A DNA stretch of 61,647 bases. It comes from Chromatiaceae bacterium (GTDB lineage: Bacteria; Pseudomonadota; Gammaproteobacteria; Chromatiales; Chromatiaceae). Shown in pieces: positions 52,078 through 60,691 of the stretch. Location: positions 1 through 61,647 of the forward strand of contig JALOTB010000072.1 in the NCBI GenBank assembly GCA_025458165.1, written 5' to 3'. Position numbers and translations under genes: made by a program. A model generated the notes under the pieces. It searched no databases. It was not told the DNA's origin and saw only the letters and a list, made by a program, of their open reading frames with translations. Within the stretch, counting starts at the first letter, position 1, and every line of letters starts with the position of its first letter.

Positions 52078-52257
52078 GTGACCGAGCCCGACAAAGAGCA
52101 CCACTACGTCGCCCACGAGCCCAAGTTCTGCCGTTGCCGCGTGTGCCACGAGCACTTCTACGGCGAGACCATCGCGGAGGCCCGCGCCGCCTGCCAGGAG
52201 CACGCCCGCCAGGCCCATCCGGACTGGGGCGCGAGCGCCTGCTACTGCCCGGACTGA
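52078..52257 (+). CDS. Small Cys/His-rich hypothetical protein, possible metal binder
   Basis: The 59-aa product has the pattern CRCRVCHEHF, then a central helix, and near the end CYCPD, with a C-x-C-x2-C-x-x-H arrangement that could bind zinc. No known family recognised. The GTG start is preceded by GAGAG; a longer in-frame ORF upstream lacks family-like content. Composition is consistent with a real gene. It lies divergently from ppsR. Confidence 0.55.
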   Translation: MTEPDKEHHYVAHEPKFCRCRVCHEHFYGETIAEARAACQEHARQAHPDWGASACYCPD

Positions 52258-52355
52258 GGGCCCAGGGCTGGTTCAGCCCAGGTTCAGCGTGGTTCGCGTA
52301 GGATGGCGCCAAGGATGGGGAATGGCCCCATCGGTGCCATCGAGGAGTGGTGACC

Positions 52356-52655
52356 ATGCGCACACAGACCCCGTTCCCAACGCTGGCAATCGCCGTCCTG
52401 CTCGCGGGCGCGCTCGCCGTTCCGGCCACCGCCTCGGCCCATGGCCCGGGTAGGGGCTGGAGCTATGGGTCCGGCCCCCGGGTGGTGTACGTCAAGCCGC
52501 AGCACCACCATCGCCACCGGGTGATGCACGAGCGCTCCATCGCGCCGATTCGCCGGAGCTACCGCACCCCCGTGCGGGTCTACCGTGAGCTGCCTCGCTG
52601 GCGCTACGGCGGCGCCGACGAGATCGGCATCATTTACCGCGGCCCTTGGGACTGA
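52356..52655 (+). CDS. Secreted basic, His-rich hypothetical protein
   Basis: The 99-aa product has a signal peptide (LAIAVLLAGALAVPATASA) and a basic mature part with a histidine cluster (PQHHHRHRVMHERS) and an aromatic end. The histidines could bind metal. AGGAG lies 8 bases before ATG 52356, setting the start over in-frame GTG codons just upstream. Function unknown. Confidence 0.6.
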   Translation: MRTQTPFPTLAIAVLLAGALAVPATASAHGPGRGWSYGSGPRVVYVKPQHHHRHRVMHERSIAPIRRSYRTPVRVYRELPRWRYGGADEIGIIYRGPWD

Positions 52656-52672
52656 GCCTGGCAGCCCCTCGG

Positions 52673-52696
52673 CCCCGGCGGTTCAAGCCGCCGGGG
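52673..52696. terminator. 9-bp GC hairpin between the His-rich and PepSY genes
   Basis: CCCCGGCGG and its complement pair around a TTCAAG loop. No T-run follows. It lies 17 bases after the upstream stop and about 50 bases before the PepSY start, so it may be a terminator or a 5' leader structure. Confidence 0.4.
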
Positions 52697-52745
52697 CTAT
52701 GCTAGAGTCTTGGCGGTTACGCCGCCGGTGGAGGCACGGCCTGAG

Positions 52746-53006
52746 ATGAGAGCGACGACCCTGTTGATGGCGATCCTGATCGCCCTGAGCCTGGCCCAGC
52801 CCGGTTGGGGGGCGAACGGCTCGAAGGGCAAGGGCAAAGAGCGCGGCGGCGGGGGAATGAGCTCTAGCCAGGCGGCCCAGACCGCCCAGCGGCAGACCGG
52901 CGGGCGGGTCCTCTCGGTGAAGGAGTCCTCGGGCGGCTATCGTGTGAAGGTCCTCACCCCCTCGGGCGAGGTCCGCGACGTCTTCGTCCCGGGCGGGGGC
53001 CGCTAA
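52746..53006 (+). CDS. PepSY-domain periplasmic protein of a two-component locus
   Basis: The 86-aa product has a signal peptide (LLMAILIALSLAQPGWG) and a PepSY-like domain (AAQTAQRQTGGRVLSVKESSGGYRVKVL in pieces, then EVRDVFV). Small PepSY proteins are often encoded just before PhoPQ-like systems, as here (the regulator starts 10 bases later), and may modulate the sensor. Start ATG 52746 gives the signal peptide a proper beginning. Confidence 0.8.
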   Translation: MRATTLLMAILIALSLAQPGWGANGSKGKGKERGGGGMSSSQAAQTAQRQTGGRVLSVKESSGGYRVKVLTPSGEVRDVFVPGGGR

Positions 53007-53016
53007 GGGGCACGGC

Positions 53017-53700
53017 ATGCGCATCCTGGTGGTCGAGGACGAGGCCGAGCTACGCGGCCAGATCGCCGCTCAGCTCGGGCACGCGGGCTACCGCGTGGAA
53101 GGGACCGGGGATGGCGAGGAGGGGCTCTACCTCGCCGGCGAGTACCCCTACGACGCGGCGGTGATCGACCTCGGGCTGCCGGGTCTCTCGGGCCTGGAGC
53201 TGATCCGACGCCTGCGCGCCGCGGGCAGCCGGCTGCCGATCCTGATCCTCACCGCCCGCGGGCGCTGGCAGGACAAGGTCGAGGGGCTGGAGGCCGGGGC
53301 CGACGACTACTTGACCAAGCCCTTCCACATGGAGGAGCTGCTCGCCCGGCTGCGTGCCCTGGTCCGCCGGGCGGTGGGCGCGACCTCCCAGGAGCTGCGC
53401 TGCGGCCCGCTGCGGCTCGACCTCGGCGCCCAGAAGGTCTGGGTGGATGAGCGCCCGACGGAGCTCACCGCCTACGAATACCGCCTGCTCGAGGTCCTAG
53501 CCACCAACCGCGGGCGCGTCCTCTCCAAGCAGGAGCTCGCCGACCGCATCTATCCCCACGACGAGGACCGGGATAGCAACGTGCTGGAGGTCCTGCTCGG
53601 GCGCTTGCGGCGCAAGCTCGACCCCGACGGTCGCCTCGCCCCGATCGAGACCCTGCGTGGGCGCGGCTATCGCTTCGTGCTCGGTGACGCCGCCCCGTGA
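53017..53700 (+). CDS. OmpR-family response regulator (PhoP/QseB-like)
   Basis: The 227-aa protein has receiver motifs (ILVVEDEAEL, the Asp in AAVIDLGLPG, and DDYLTKPFHM) and a winged-helix output (LTAYEYRLLEVLA, DSNVLEVLLGRLRRKLD, IETLRGRGYRFVL), as in PhoP-like regulators. It sits between a PepSY gene and its sensor kinase gene, which it overlaps as GTGA. It probably controls envelope genes. Confidence 0.92.
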   Translation: MRILVVEDEAELRGQIAAQLGHAGYRVEGTGDGEEGLYLAGEYPYDAAVIDLGLPGLSGLELIRRLRAAGSRLPILILTARGRWQDKVEGLEAGADDYLTKPFHMEELLARLRALVRRAVGATSQELRCGPLRLDLGAQKVWVDERPTELTAYEYRLLEVLATNRGRVLSKQELADRIYPHDEDRDSNVLEVLLGRLRRKLDPDGRLAPIETLRGRGYRFVLGDAAP

Positions 53701-55034
53701 GGTCGCTGCGCCAGCGCGTCCTGCTCGCCGCGCTGCTCGTCCTTGCCATCTTCCTCGTCCTGACCAGTCTGGCCCTGGAGCGCGCCTTCCGCGACGCCGC
53801 GAGCTCCGCGCGCGAGGAGCGCCTGCTCGGCCAGCTCTACCTCCTGATGGCCGCCGCCGAGGGGCTGGACGACACGCTCACCCTGCCCGAGGAGCTTGCC
53901 GAGCCGCGCTTCAGCCTGGCCGACTCAGGGCTCTACGCGGCGGTGCTCGACGGCGCCGGTACCCCGGTCTGGCGCTCGCGCTCCGCGCTCACCGTCGCCG
54001 CGCCCTGGCAGGGGGTGCTCTTGCCGGGTGAGCGCCGCTTCGAGCTGCGCCGCAGCGCCGGGGGCGAGGACTATTTCGTCGCCCGCTACGGGGTGAGCTG
54101 GGCGATCGGCCCGACCCCCGTGCCCTACACCTTCGCCGTGGCCGAGGACCTGGGACCCTACCGCGAGGAGCTGGCGCGCTTCCGCACTGCGCTCGCCGGA
54201 TGGCTGGGGCTCATGGGCCTGTTGATGCTGGCCGCGCTGCTCGCGGCCATGCGTTGGGGCCTGGCGCCGCTACGGCGTGTGGCCGCCGAGGTTGCGGAGG
54301 TCGAATCCGGCGCCGCGGCGCAGATCCGCGGCGACTATCCCGCCGAGCTACGCGCCCTCACCGACAACCTCAATGCCCTACTCGCCCATGAGCGGGCGCG
54401 CCAGAAGCGCCTCGACAACGCCCTGGGGGACCTCGCTCACAGCCTCAAGACCCCGCTCGCGGTCATCCGCGGGGCCGTGGGCGACACCGCGGTCGACACC
54501 GAGACGACCGGGGTCATCGACGCCCAGGTCACGCGCATGGAGCACATCATCGAGCACCAGCTCCAGCGCGCCCGTGCCGGCTCGGGCCCCGTGGCCATGG
54601 CGGCGGTCGTTCCCATCGCCCAGGTCGTCGAGCGGATCAACGCGACGCTGGCCAAGGTCTACCGCGACAAGCCGGTGGACGTCCGCGTGGCGGGCGACCC
54701 GGCGATCACCTTCCGCGGGGTCGAGGGGGATCTGATGGAGATCCTTGGCAATCTGCTCGACAACGCCTTCAAATGGGCGCGGGGACGGGTCCAGGTCGCC
54801 ATCCGCCGCGGCGAGACCGGGATCGAGCTGCTGGTCGAGGACGACGGGCCTGGCGTGAGTCGGGAGCAGGCCCGACGGGTGCTGGAGCGCGGCGCGCGCG
54901 CGGACGAGTCCGCACCCGGCCACGGCATCGGGCTGGCCATTGCCCGCGACATTTGCGCTGCCTACGGCGGCGGGTTGAGCATTGAGCGCAGCGCACTCGG
55001 CGGTGCGCGGGTGCGGGTGCGGCTGCCGGGCTGA
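53697..55034 (+). CDS. PhoQ-like sensor histidine kinase
   Basis: The 445-aa protein has two membrane helices flanking a periplasmic PhoQ-type sensor domain (about residues 35-165). HAMP follows, then an H-box in LAHSLKTPLAVI (a PhoQ-like variant), N-box LLDNAFKWA, G1 DDGPGVS and G2 GHGIGLAIA. The start is GTG 53697 overlapping the regulator stop. It would act with the regulator and PepSY protein upstream. Confidence 0.9.
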   Translation: MRSLRQRVLLAALLVLAIFLVLTSLALERAFRDAASSAREERLLGQLYLLMAAAEGLDDTLTLPEELAEPRFSLADSGLYAAVLDGAGTPVWRSRSALTVAAPWQGVLLPGERRFELRRSAGGEDYFVARYGVSWAIGPTPVPYTFAVAEDLGPYREELARFRTALAGWLGLMGLLMLAALLAAMRWGLAPLRRVAAEVAEVESGAAAQIRGDYPAELRALTDNLNALLAHERARQKRLDNALGDLAHSLKTPLAVIRGAVGDTAVDTETTGVIDAQVTRMEHIIEHQLQRARAGSGPVAMAAVVPIAQVVERINATLAKVYRDKPVDVRVAGDPAITFRGVEGDLMEILGNLLDNAFKWARGRVQVAIRRGETGIELLVEDDGPGVSREQARRVLERGARADESAPGHGIGLAIARDICAAYGGGLSIERSALGGARVRVRLPG

Positions 55035-55230
55035 GCCCTCCGCCCGGCCCGGCGCGTAACGCCGCCCCGACCCGGTCACCAGCCAAGGACCAGTTGAACG
55101 ACAAACACGATCGTGGTCGCTGTCGAGCACCGGCACGATTACCACAACGAGCACGAAAGGTCTGCGGCAGTCTGTTCAAGATTCGCGGAGTCAGGGGCGA
55201 AACCGGTCTCAGTCATTGGGGAAAGCAGCC

Positions 55231-55872
55231 ATGCCAGATGCCATCACCGGACCGCTCCAGGCCTATCTCGACGGCCTCGTGCCCCCGCGCCACCCCGAGC
55301 TGGTCGCCATGGAGGAGTACGCCCGGGCGCGCGGTTTCCCGATCATCGGCCCGGCCTGCGGTCACCTGTGCTACCAGATCGCGCGCCTGACCGGGGCGCG
55401 GCGGGTGTTCGAGCTGGGCTCCGGCTACGGCTACTCGACCGCCTGGTTTGCCCGGGCGGTCCGCGAGAACGGGGGCGGCGAGGTCCATCACACGGTGTGG
55501 GACGAGGCCCTGTCTCGGCAGGCGCAGGGCCACCTCGGGGCCCTCGGTCTCGCCGAGCTGGTGCGCTTTCACGTCGCCGAGGCCGTCAGCACCCTGAGTC
55601 AGACGACCGGCCCCTTCGACCTCATCTTCAGCGACATCGACAAAGAGGGCTATCCCGCCTCGCTGCCGGTGATTGAAGCGAGGCTGCGCACTGGCGGTGT
55701 GCTCATCGTTGACAACCTACTCTGGGGCAATCGCGTCCTCGACGCCGACCAGACCGACCCCGCGACCGAAGGGGTGCGAGGGCTCACCCGCTTGGTCACC
55801 CAGAGCCCGGCCTGGGTGAGCTCCGTCCTGCCGATCCGCGATGGGCTCTTGCTCGCCTTGCGCCTGGGCTGA
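55231..55872 (+). CDS. Class I SAM-dependent O-methyltransferase
   Basis: The 213-aa protein has the SAM motif I region VFELGSGYGYSTAWFA, then DLIFSDIDKEGYP with the motif Asp and Lys of the OMT family, and GGVLIVDNLLWGNRV. It resembles caffeoyl-CoA/catechol-type O-methyltransferases. Substrate unknown. ATG 55231 is preceded by GGGGAAAG; an upstream in-frame TTG is not favoured. Confidence 0.85.
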   Translation: MPDAITGPLQAYLDGLVPPRHPELVAMEEYARARGFPIIGPACGHLCYQIARLTGARRVFELGSGYGYSTAWFARAVRENGGGEVHHTVWDEALSRQAQGHLGALGLAELVRFHVAEAVSTLSQTTGPFDLIFSDIDKEGYPASLPVIEARLRTGGVLIVDNLLWGNRVLDADQTDPATEGVRGLTRLVTQSPAWVSSVLPIRDGLLLALRLG

Positions 55873-55937
55873 GCCCCGCGCGGCGCGCCCGATGGGCCTG
55901 CGCCGCCGCCAAGCCACGGCGACGCCTGAGCGGGGCT

Positions 55938-55968
55938 TTGCCATCCTCCTGTCCGTGCGAACTATAGT
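55938..55968 (+). promoter_or_regulatory. Candidate promoter for the PEP-protein/aldolase run
   Basis: TTGCCA and TATAGT are separated by 19 bases (18 if CTATAG is used as -10), about 33 bases upstream of the ATG at 56001. The local AT content rises here. Assignment is by eye. Confidence 0.35.
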
Positions 55969-56000
55969 TGCTGGCGAGCACACGCCAGCGGTATCGCACC

Positions 56001-57266
56001 ATGCCCTCGATTCAGGCAGTCCCCTATGTGCCCGGCCGCGTTCGGGGCGTGCTCCGGCTGGGTCTGCCCTGCGGCTCCGGGTCGATCGCGGTCATCCGTA
56101 GCGACGAGGCGGCACGTCTGAGTTGCCGGCCAGCGGGGCTCGCCGTCGTCGACGCCGCGCCCCTCTCCCACGACATGATCGGCTTGTTTCGGGCCGGTAT
56201 ACCGACCCTTTTGATCAGCCGCGCCCAGGCCGAGTCGCTGCGCGAGGGCGACGAGGCCCTGCTCGACGGCGGACAGGGCTGGCTCGGTCCGGCCGACTCG
56301 GCCCCGCCGGCGTGGGAAGAGCCACAACCGCCCCCGGCCGGCCTGCCCGTACTCACGGCGGACGGAATCGCGGTCCGTCTGCGCGCGAGCGTCGCCCATC
56401 TGAGCGGCGCCGAGCTGGCGCTCGCCAAGGGTGCCGAGGCCATCGGGCTGGTCCGCTCGGAGTTCCTCATGCCCGAGTTGGGCGCACTGCCCGACGCGGG
56501 GTTCTACGAGCAGGCGCTCGCCGCCCTCTGCCAAGCGGCCGCCCCGCTCTCGGTGACGGTGCGCCTGATCGACCTCGCCGGGGACAAGCTCCCGCCATGG
56601 CTCCCGGACGCCGAGGGGCTGGTGACCGCGCTCGGGCTGCAAGGGTCGCGGCTCTACGACCGGGAGCCATTGGCCTCGGTCGTCCGAGCTGAGGTCGAGG
56701 CGGTCGGGCGCCTGACCCCGAGGTTTCCACTCGCGCTGATTGTCCCGTTCGTCGTCGGGCGAGCCGACTTCACGCGTTGGCGGGACGAGATTGTCCGCCG
56801 GCTTCCAACCCCGCTCGCCATCGGCGCGATGGCCGAGACACCCGCCGCGGTCCTCGCGCTGCCGGAGCTCCTCGCGACGGCGGACTTCGTCGCCATCGGC
56901 TGCAACGACCTCACCCAATGCCTGTTCGCCGCCGACCGCGACCTGCCGGAGGTGGCGCGCTATCTGGATCCCTATGCCCCGGCGCTGTTCCGCTTCCTGG
57001 CCGCGGCGGCCCGAGCGGCCGGGGCCGACATCGAACGGGTGATGCTCTGCGGACTGCTCGCCCAGCTCCCAGGCGTCCTGCCCGCCCTGGTCGGGCTCGG
57101 CTACCGTTGCTGCTCGATCGAGCCGCTCATGATCCCTCGACTCGCCGACCGGTTGGGTGGGCTCCAGGAGGCGGAGGCCGTCGAGCTGGCCGAGCGGGTA
57201 TGCGCCGCCGGCGACGGCGGCGAGGTCCGCCGGCTCCTGGGGCTGCAGGCGGAGGCCTGGCTCTGA
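56001..57266 (+). CDS. PtsI-like PEP-utilising protein with altered active-site motifs
   Basis: The 421-aa protein resembles the C-terminal part of PTS enzyme I. AIGLVRSEFLMPELGALPD corresponds to the PEP-binding GLxRTEFL region, GAMAETPAAVL to VEVPAA, and DFVAIGCNDLTQCLFAADR to FFSIGTNDLTQY. The active-site Cys region SICGE is LCGL, so the EI Cys is displaced and the Glu is missing. An N-terminal swivelling-like domain has SHDMIGLF in place of the phospho-His helix, and the HPr-binding domain is absent. It may bind PEP or a related ligand without phosphotransfer. The aldolase-Dabb gene follows on the same strand. Confidence 0.7.
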   Translation: MPSIQAVPYVPGRVRGVLRLGLPCGSGSIAVIRSDEAARLSCRPAGLAVVDAAPLSHDMIGLFRAGIPTLLISRAQAESLREGDEALLDGGQGWLGPADSAPPAWEEPQPPPAGLPVLTADGIAVRLRASVAHLSGAELALAKGAEAIGLVRSEFLMPELGALPDAGFYEQALAALCQAAAPLSVTVRLIDLAGDKLPPWLPDAEGLVTALGLQGSRLYDREPLASVVRAEVEAVGRLTPRFPLALIVPFVVGRADFTRWRDEIVRRLPTPLAIGAMAETPAAVLALPELLATADFVAIGCNDLTQCLFAADRDLPEVARYLDPYAPALFRFLAAAARAAGADIERVMLCGLLAQLPGVLPALVGLGYRCCSIEPLMIPRLADRLGGLQEAEAVELAERVCAAGDGGEVRRLLGLQAEAWL

Positions 57267-57374
57267 GCGCGATCGGCTGAGGTCACAAGGCGATCCGTCA
57301 TCCCCCTCTCCCCGTAGCCCCGCCGCCGGGGAGCGGGCAGAATGTGTCGCCGGATCTTGCAACGGAGACGTCCC

Positions 57375-58544
57375 ATGGCCCTCGTCCACATGCGTGACCT
57401 GCTCGTCCATGCCCACCGCAACGGCTATGCGGTGCCGGCCTTCGACCTGGTCAGCCTCGACTTCCTGGAGGCCATCGTCCGCTCGGCCGAGGCCTGCCAG
57501 GCCCCGGTGATCCTGAGCCTGGCGGAGTCGCACTTCGAGTATTTCGACTTCGAGCTCGCCATGGCCGCGACCGAGGCGGCCGCCCGGCGCACGCCCATGC
57601 CGGTCGCTATCCATCTCGACCACGGGGCCTCGCTCGACTCCGCGGTCAAGGCGATCCGCCTCGGCTGCAATGGGGTCATGGTTGATGCATCGACCCTGCC
57701 CTTCGACGAAAACGTCGTCGCTACCCGCGCGGTGGTCGAGATGGCCCACGGCTGCGGGGTGCCGGTCGAGGGCGAGCTGGGATACGTGGCCGGGGTCGAA
57801 GGCGAGGACGCCGAGAAGCACCCGGGCGAGGTGATCTTCACCTCACCCGAGGAGGCCGAGACCTATGTCGATCGGACCGGGGTCGATTTCCTCGCCGTCT
57901 CCATCGGGACGGTGCACGGGCGCATGCGCGGCGAGCCGCAGCTTGACTTCGACCGCTTGGCGCAGATCAACGAGCGGCTCGGCATCCCGCTGGTGATCCA
58001 CGGCGGGACCGGCCTCTCCGACGCCCACTTCCGGGCGCTCATTGAGCGCGGCGTGGCCAAGATCAACTACTACACCGCGCTGGCCGATGCCGCCGGGGCA
58101 CGCATCCGAGAGAACGTCGCGACCGCTCAGGGCGGCGGATACACGGCCCTGGTCAAGGGCATCCAACAGCCCATGCAGGCCGAGATGGAGCGTTGCACCC
58201 GACTCTGGGGCGCGGCGGGGAGGGCCGATGCTCTGCTCGCCGATTGCGAGCCCTGGACCCCGGTCGACCATCTGATCGTCTACAACCTTCAGCAAGGGGC
58301 GGACGCCGCGGCCTTGATGGCCGAGGGGCGCCGCGTCCTCGGGGCCATCCCCGGGGTGCGCGAGGTCTTTACCGGCACCTCGATCCAGGACGGGGCGAGT
58401 TACCGCTACTGCTGGAACGTCCGCTTCTGCCACCCGGCAGTGGTCGACTCCTACCGCGAGCACCCCGACCACCTGGCCTTCGCCGACAGACTGTTTCGCC
58501 CAGCCGCCGGCGATCGGCTCAGCATCGACTTCCGCGCGAGCTGA
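57375..58544 (+). CDS. Class II fructose-bisphosphate-type aldolase fused to a Dabb domain
   Basis: Residues 1-285 are a class II aldolase: VPAFDLVSLDFLEAIV, IHLDHGASLDSAVKAI with zinc ligand, SIGTVHGRM and VIHGGTGLSD with further His ligands, and GVAKINYYTAL. The C-terminal 95 residues are a stress-responsive Dabb barrel (VDHLIVYNL, VREVFTGTSIQDG, YREHPDHLAFADRLF). Dabb domains are rarely attached to aldolases. GGAG lies 7 bases before ATG 57375. The gene follows the PtsI-like gene and may work on a sugar phosphate with it. Confidence 0.85.
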   Translation: MALVHMRDLLVHAHRNGYAVPAFDLVSLDFLEAIVRSAEACQAPVILSLAESHFEYFDFELAMAATEAAARRTPMPVAIHLDHGASLDSAVKAIRLGCNGVMVDASTLPFDENVVATRAVVEMAHGCGVPVEGELGYVAGVEGEDAEKHPGEVIFTSPEEAETYVDRTGVDFLAVSIGTVHGRMRGEPQLDFDRLAQINERLGIPLVIHGGTGLSDAHFRALIERGVAKINYYTALADAAGARIRENVATAQGGGYTALVKGIQQPMQAEMERCTRLWGAAGRADALLADCEPWTPVDHLIVYNLQQGADAAALMAEGRRVLGAIPGVREVFTGTSIQDGASYRYCWNVRFCHPAVVDSYREHPDHLAFADRLFRPAAGDRLSIDFRAS

Positions 58545-58571
58545 GCCCTGGCGCCGCCGAGCAAGCCTCCG

Positions 58572-58895
58572 ATGGCCTGGACCTATCTCATCGTCGCCGG
58601 GATCTTCGAATGGGGCTGGCCGGTCGGGCTCAAGCTCGCCCTGGCCGACGGCGGGGTGCGCTGGGGCTGGATCGGCTTCGCCGCGCTCTGCATCGTCGCG
58701 AGCGGGGCCCTGCTCCTCCTCGCCCAGCGGACCATCCCCATCGGTACCGCCTACGCCGTGTGGACCGGGATCGGGGCGGTCGGCGCCTTCTTCCTCGGCA
58801 TCGCGCTGTTCGGGGAGCCCGCGACCCTGGTGCGCTTCTTCTTCGTCGGGCTGATTGTGATCGGCATCGTCGGGCTCAAGCTGGCTTCGGACTGA
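58572..58895 (+). CDS. SMR-family exporter (Gdx/SugE type)
   Basis: The 107-aa protein has four helices and the SMR conserved Glu in IFEWGWPVGLKLA (helix 1), LLLAQRTIPIGTAYAVWTGIGAVG in pieces, and FFFVGLIVIGIVGLKL. Gdx-type members export guanidinium and others export quaternary ammonium compounds. It is 27 bases after the aldolase gene, so an upstream guanidine riboswitch does not fit in the gap, and none is seen. Confidence 0.88.
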   Translation: MAWTYLIVAGIFEWGWPVGLKLALADGGVRWGWIGFAALCIVASGALLLLAQRTIPIGTAYAVWTGIGAVGAFFLGIALFGEPATLVRFFFVGLIVIGIVGLKLASD

Positions 58896-58902
58896 CGCCG
58901 GC

Positions 58903-59826
58903 ATGCCGAAGACCAAGCCCACCACCGTGTCCCTGGTCCTCGGCAGCGGGGGCGCCCGCGGCCTCACGCACATTGGCATCATCGAGTGGCTGGAGGAGCA
59001 AGGCTACCACATCGAGTCCGTGGCCGGGGCCTCGATGGGCGCGCTGGTCGGCGGCGTCTATGCCGCCGGCGAGCTGGACGCCTACCGGAGCTGGGTGTGC
59101 GCGCTGAGCCGCGGCGACGTGCTGCGCTTCCTCGACTTCGCCTTCAGCGCCGGGGGGCTGTTCAAAGGGGATCGCATCATGGAGACCCTGCGCGGGATGG
59201 TGGGCGAGCACCTGATCGAGGAGCTGCCGGTCAGCTACACCGCGGTGGCGGTCGACATCGACCGTCAGCGCGAGGTCTGGTTCTCCCGAGGGCCGCTGTT
59301 CGACGCCATCCGCGCCTCGATCGCGGTGCCGAGCGTATTCACCCCGCATCAGGTCCGCGGCATGACCCTGCTCGATGGCGGTCTGCTCAACCCCGTCCCC
59401 ATCGCACCGACCTTCCGTGACCTGACCGACCTCACCGTCGCGGTGAATCTCAACGCCGAGCCTCCGCGCACCGGTCCGGCCTCCGATGCCACCACCGAGG
59501 CGGCGGTGGAAGGCGAGTCTGACGGCAGCTACCAGGACCGCATCCGCCAGTTTCTCGACTCGCTCGGCGGTAGCCTGCGTTCACCCGCGAGGAGCGAGCT
59601 GGGGGTCTTCGACCTCGTCAGCCGCTCCTTCGAGACCATGCAGAACGCCATCGCCGCCGTGAAGCTCGCCGCCTACGCCCCGGACGTCGTCATCCAGGTG
59701 CCGCGAGACGCCTGCGCAGCCCACGAGTTCCACCGCGCCCGCGAGATGATCGAGCTGGGGTACCGGCTGGCGGCGGAGGCGATGGGCCCGAAGAGCGGGA
59801 CCGCCCGAGTCCAGCGAGGAAGATAG
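58903..59826 (+). CDS. Patatin-like phospholipase (RssA-like)
   Basis: The 307-aa cytoplasmic protein has oxyanion GSGGARGLTHIG, nucleophile GASMGALVGG (Ser) and LLDGGLLNPVPI with the dyad Asp. There is no signal peptide. It resembles RssA-type patatins (lipid hydrolases, substrate unknown). It begins 7 bases after the SMR gene, so both probably share a transcript. Confidence 0.88.
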   Translation: MPKTKPTTVSLVLGSGGARGLTHIGIIEWLEEQGYHIESVAGASMGALVGGVYAAGELDAYRSWVCALSRGDVLRFLDFAFSAGGLFKGDRIMETLRGMVGEHLIEELPVSYTAVAVDIDRQREVWFSRGPLFDAIRASIAVPSVFTPHQVRGMTLLDGGLLNPVPIAPTFRDLTDLTVAVNLNAEPPRTGPASDATTEAAVEGESDGSYQDRIRQFLDSLGGSLRSPARSELGVFDLVSRSFETMQNAIAAVKLAAYAPDVVIQVPRDACAAHEFHRAREMIELGYRLAAEAMGPKSGTARVQRGR

Positions 59827-59858
59827 GGTCCTCTGCCCGTGATCCCCGTCAGCGTTTG

Positions 59859-59909
59859 CCTCGTTCCCAAGGTCCCCTTGGGAACGAGGCCGGCGAAGCT
59901 CCGCTTCGC
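59859..59909. repeat. Pair of tandem hairpins with identical TCC loops
   Basis: CCTCGTTCCCAAGG pairs perfectly with its complement around TCC (59859-59889). Four bases later GCGAAGC pairs with GCTTCGC, again around TCC (59893-59909). Both lie 30-80 bases after the patatin stop. Similar CGTTCCCA hairpins are known as intergenic repeats in gammaproteobacteria. They may act as terminators or be REP-like repeats. Confidence 0.6.
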
Positions 59910-60159
59910 GATCCGCCGCGCTCGGGAAGCAGAGCTTTTTGTGCCTCGGTCCCCAAGCTGAGAGATCGTGCAGGTACTCAACACACCGCGCGGGCTAGCA
60001 ACCGAGGGGCATCAAGGCGCCGCGGCGGGTTGGCATGGCGCGCCCCGCTGCGCCGGATCACGGCGGGAGAATGTCCGCCGGGTGGCCAAGGGGCGTCAGG
60101 AGGGCGAAGAGTGCGCGTCCACAGGCGGCAAGACGGGCGCCAGGACTTGTCCCTCCGCC

Positions 60160-60330
60160 GCCGGCTTGAGGCGCGGCCTGCCGTTGCCGGCACGGCGCGG
60201 TGAACCCCGCCACGCCGACGATGCTCAGCCGCCGTCGGAAGCTATAGCAGTGCACCAGCAGGGCCATCTCCCCGCGCACCTTGGCGAAGCCGCGCACCAG
60301 GAAGTGAATCAAACGGGTCGGTACCCTTGC
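60160..60330 (-). pseudogene. Transposase C-terminal remnant
   Basis: The minus strand reads TRLIHFLVRGFAKVRGEMALL followed by VHCYSFRRRLSIVGV in pieces. This is reminiscent of the helical C-terminal end of DDE transposases (IS4/IS1182-like), with the typical RGxxKVRGE stretch. No upstream catalytic domain or inverted repeats are visible. On the plus strand, just beyond it, ETFDDVMVEYAHRYAGINDHD could be another small coding remnant. The stretch 59827-60691 has no intact gene. Confidence 0.4.
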
Positions 60331-60496
60331 CCACGCAAGAAGTAAGAGAGCCAAAAAATCTCGGATTAGACGGGTATGCATCGGTGACGAGGAGACCTTC
60401 GACGACGTCATGGTCGAATACGCCCACCGCTATGCGGGCATCAACGACCACGACCTTGCGCAGGTCCGCGAAACTGTCGACGACGGCGTGATTGAA

Positions 60497-60645
60497 GGGC
60501 ACCCTGAAAAATTCAAGGTGCCTGTGCCGCATAGGCCTGTGCCGCCATTTCCAAGTGCCCAAGCACTTGGAAATGCAGCGATGCGGAGATCGCACTTTTC
60601 GCTTCGCGTCTTGAAAAATCGCAGGGATGGGATTCTTCAAGACCC
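60497..60645 (+). repeat. Structured dispersed repeat, copy B
   Basis: Aligns along its length with copy A near 36149. The opening hairpin (60497-60523) has one mismatch and one G-T pair. The second main hairpin is ATTTCCAAGTGC-CCAA-GCACTTGGAAAT (60547-60574), a perfect 12-bp stem. An outer stem GTCTTGAA/TTCAAGAC closes the 3' end (60608-60643). Two stem pairs differ from copy A by paired changes. It is located among decayed sequence near a transposase remnant. Confidence 0.85.
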
Positions 60646-60691
60646 CCTGAAGCCGTGCGCGATACCTGAGCCGGATCAAATCGTGAGAAGG

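Noticed and set aside
58545..58571. Guanidine riboswitch for the SMR exporter
   Set aside because: Only 27 bases separate the genes, far too short for any guanidine class.
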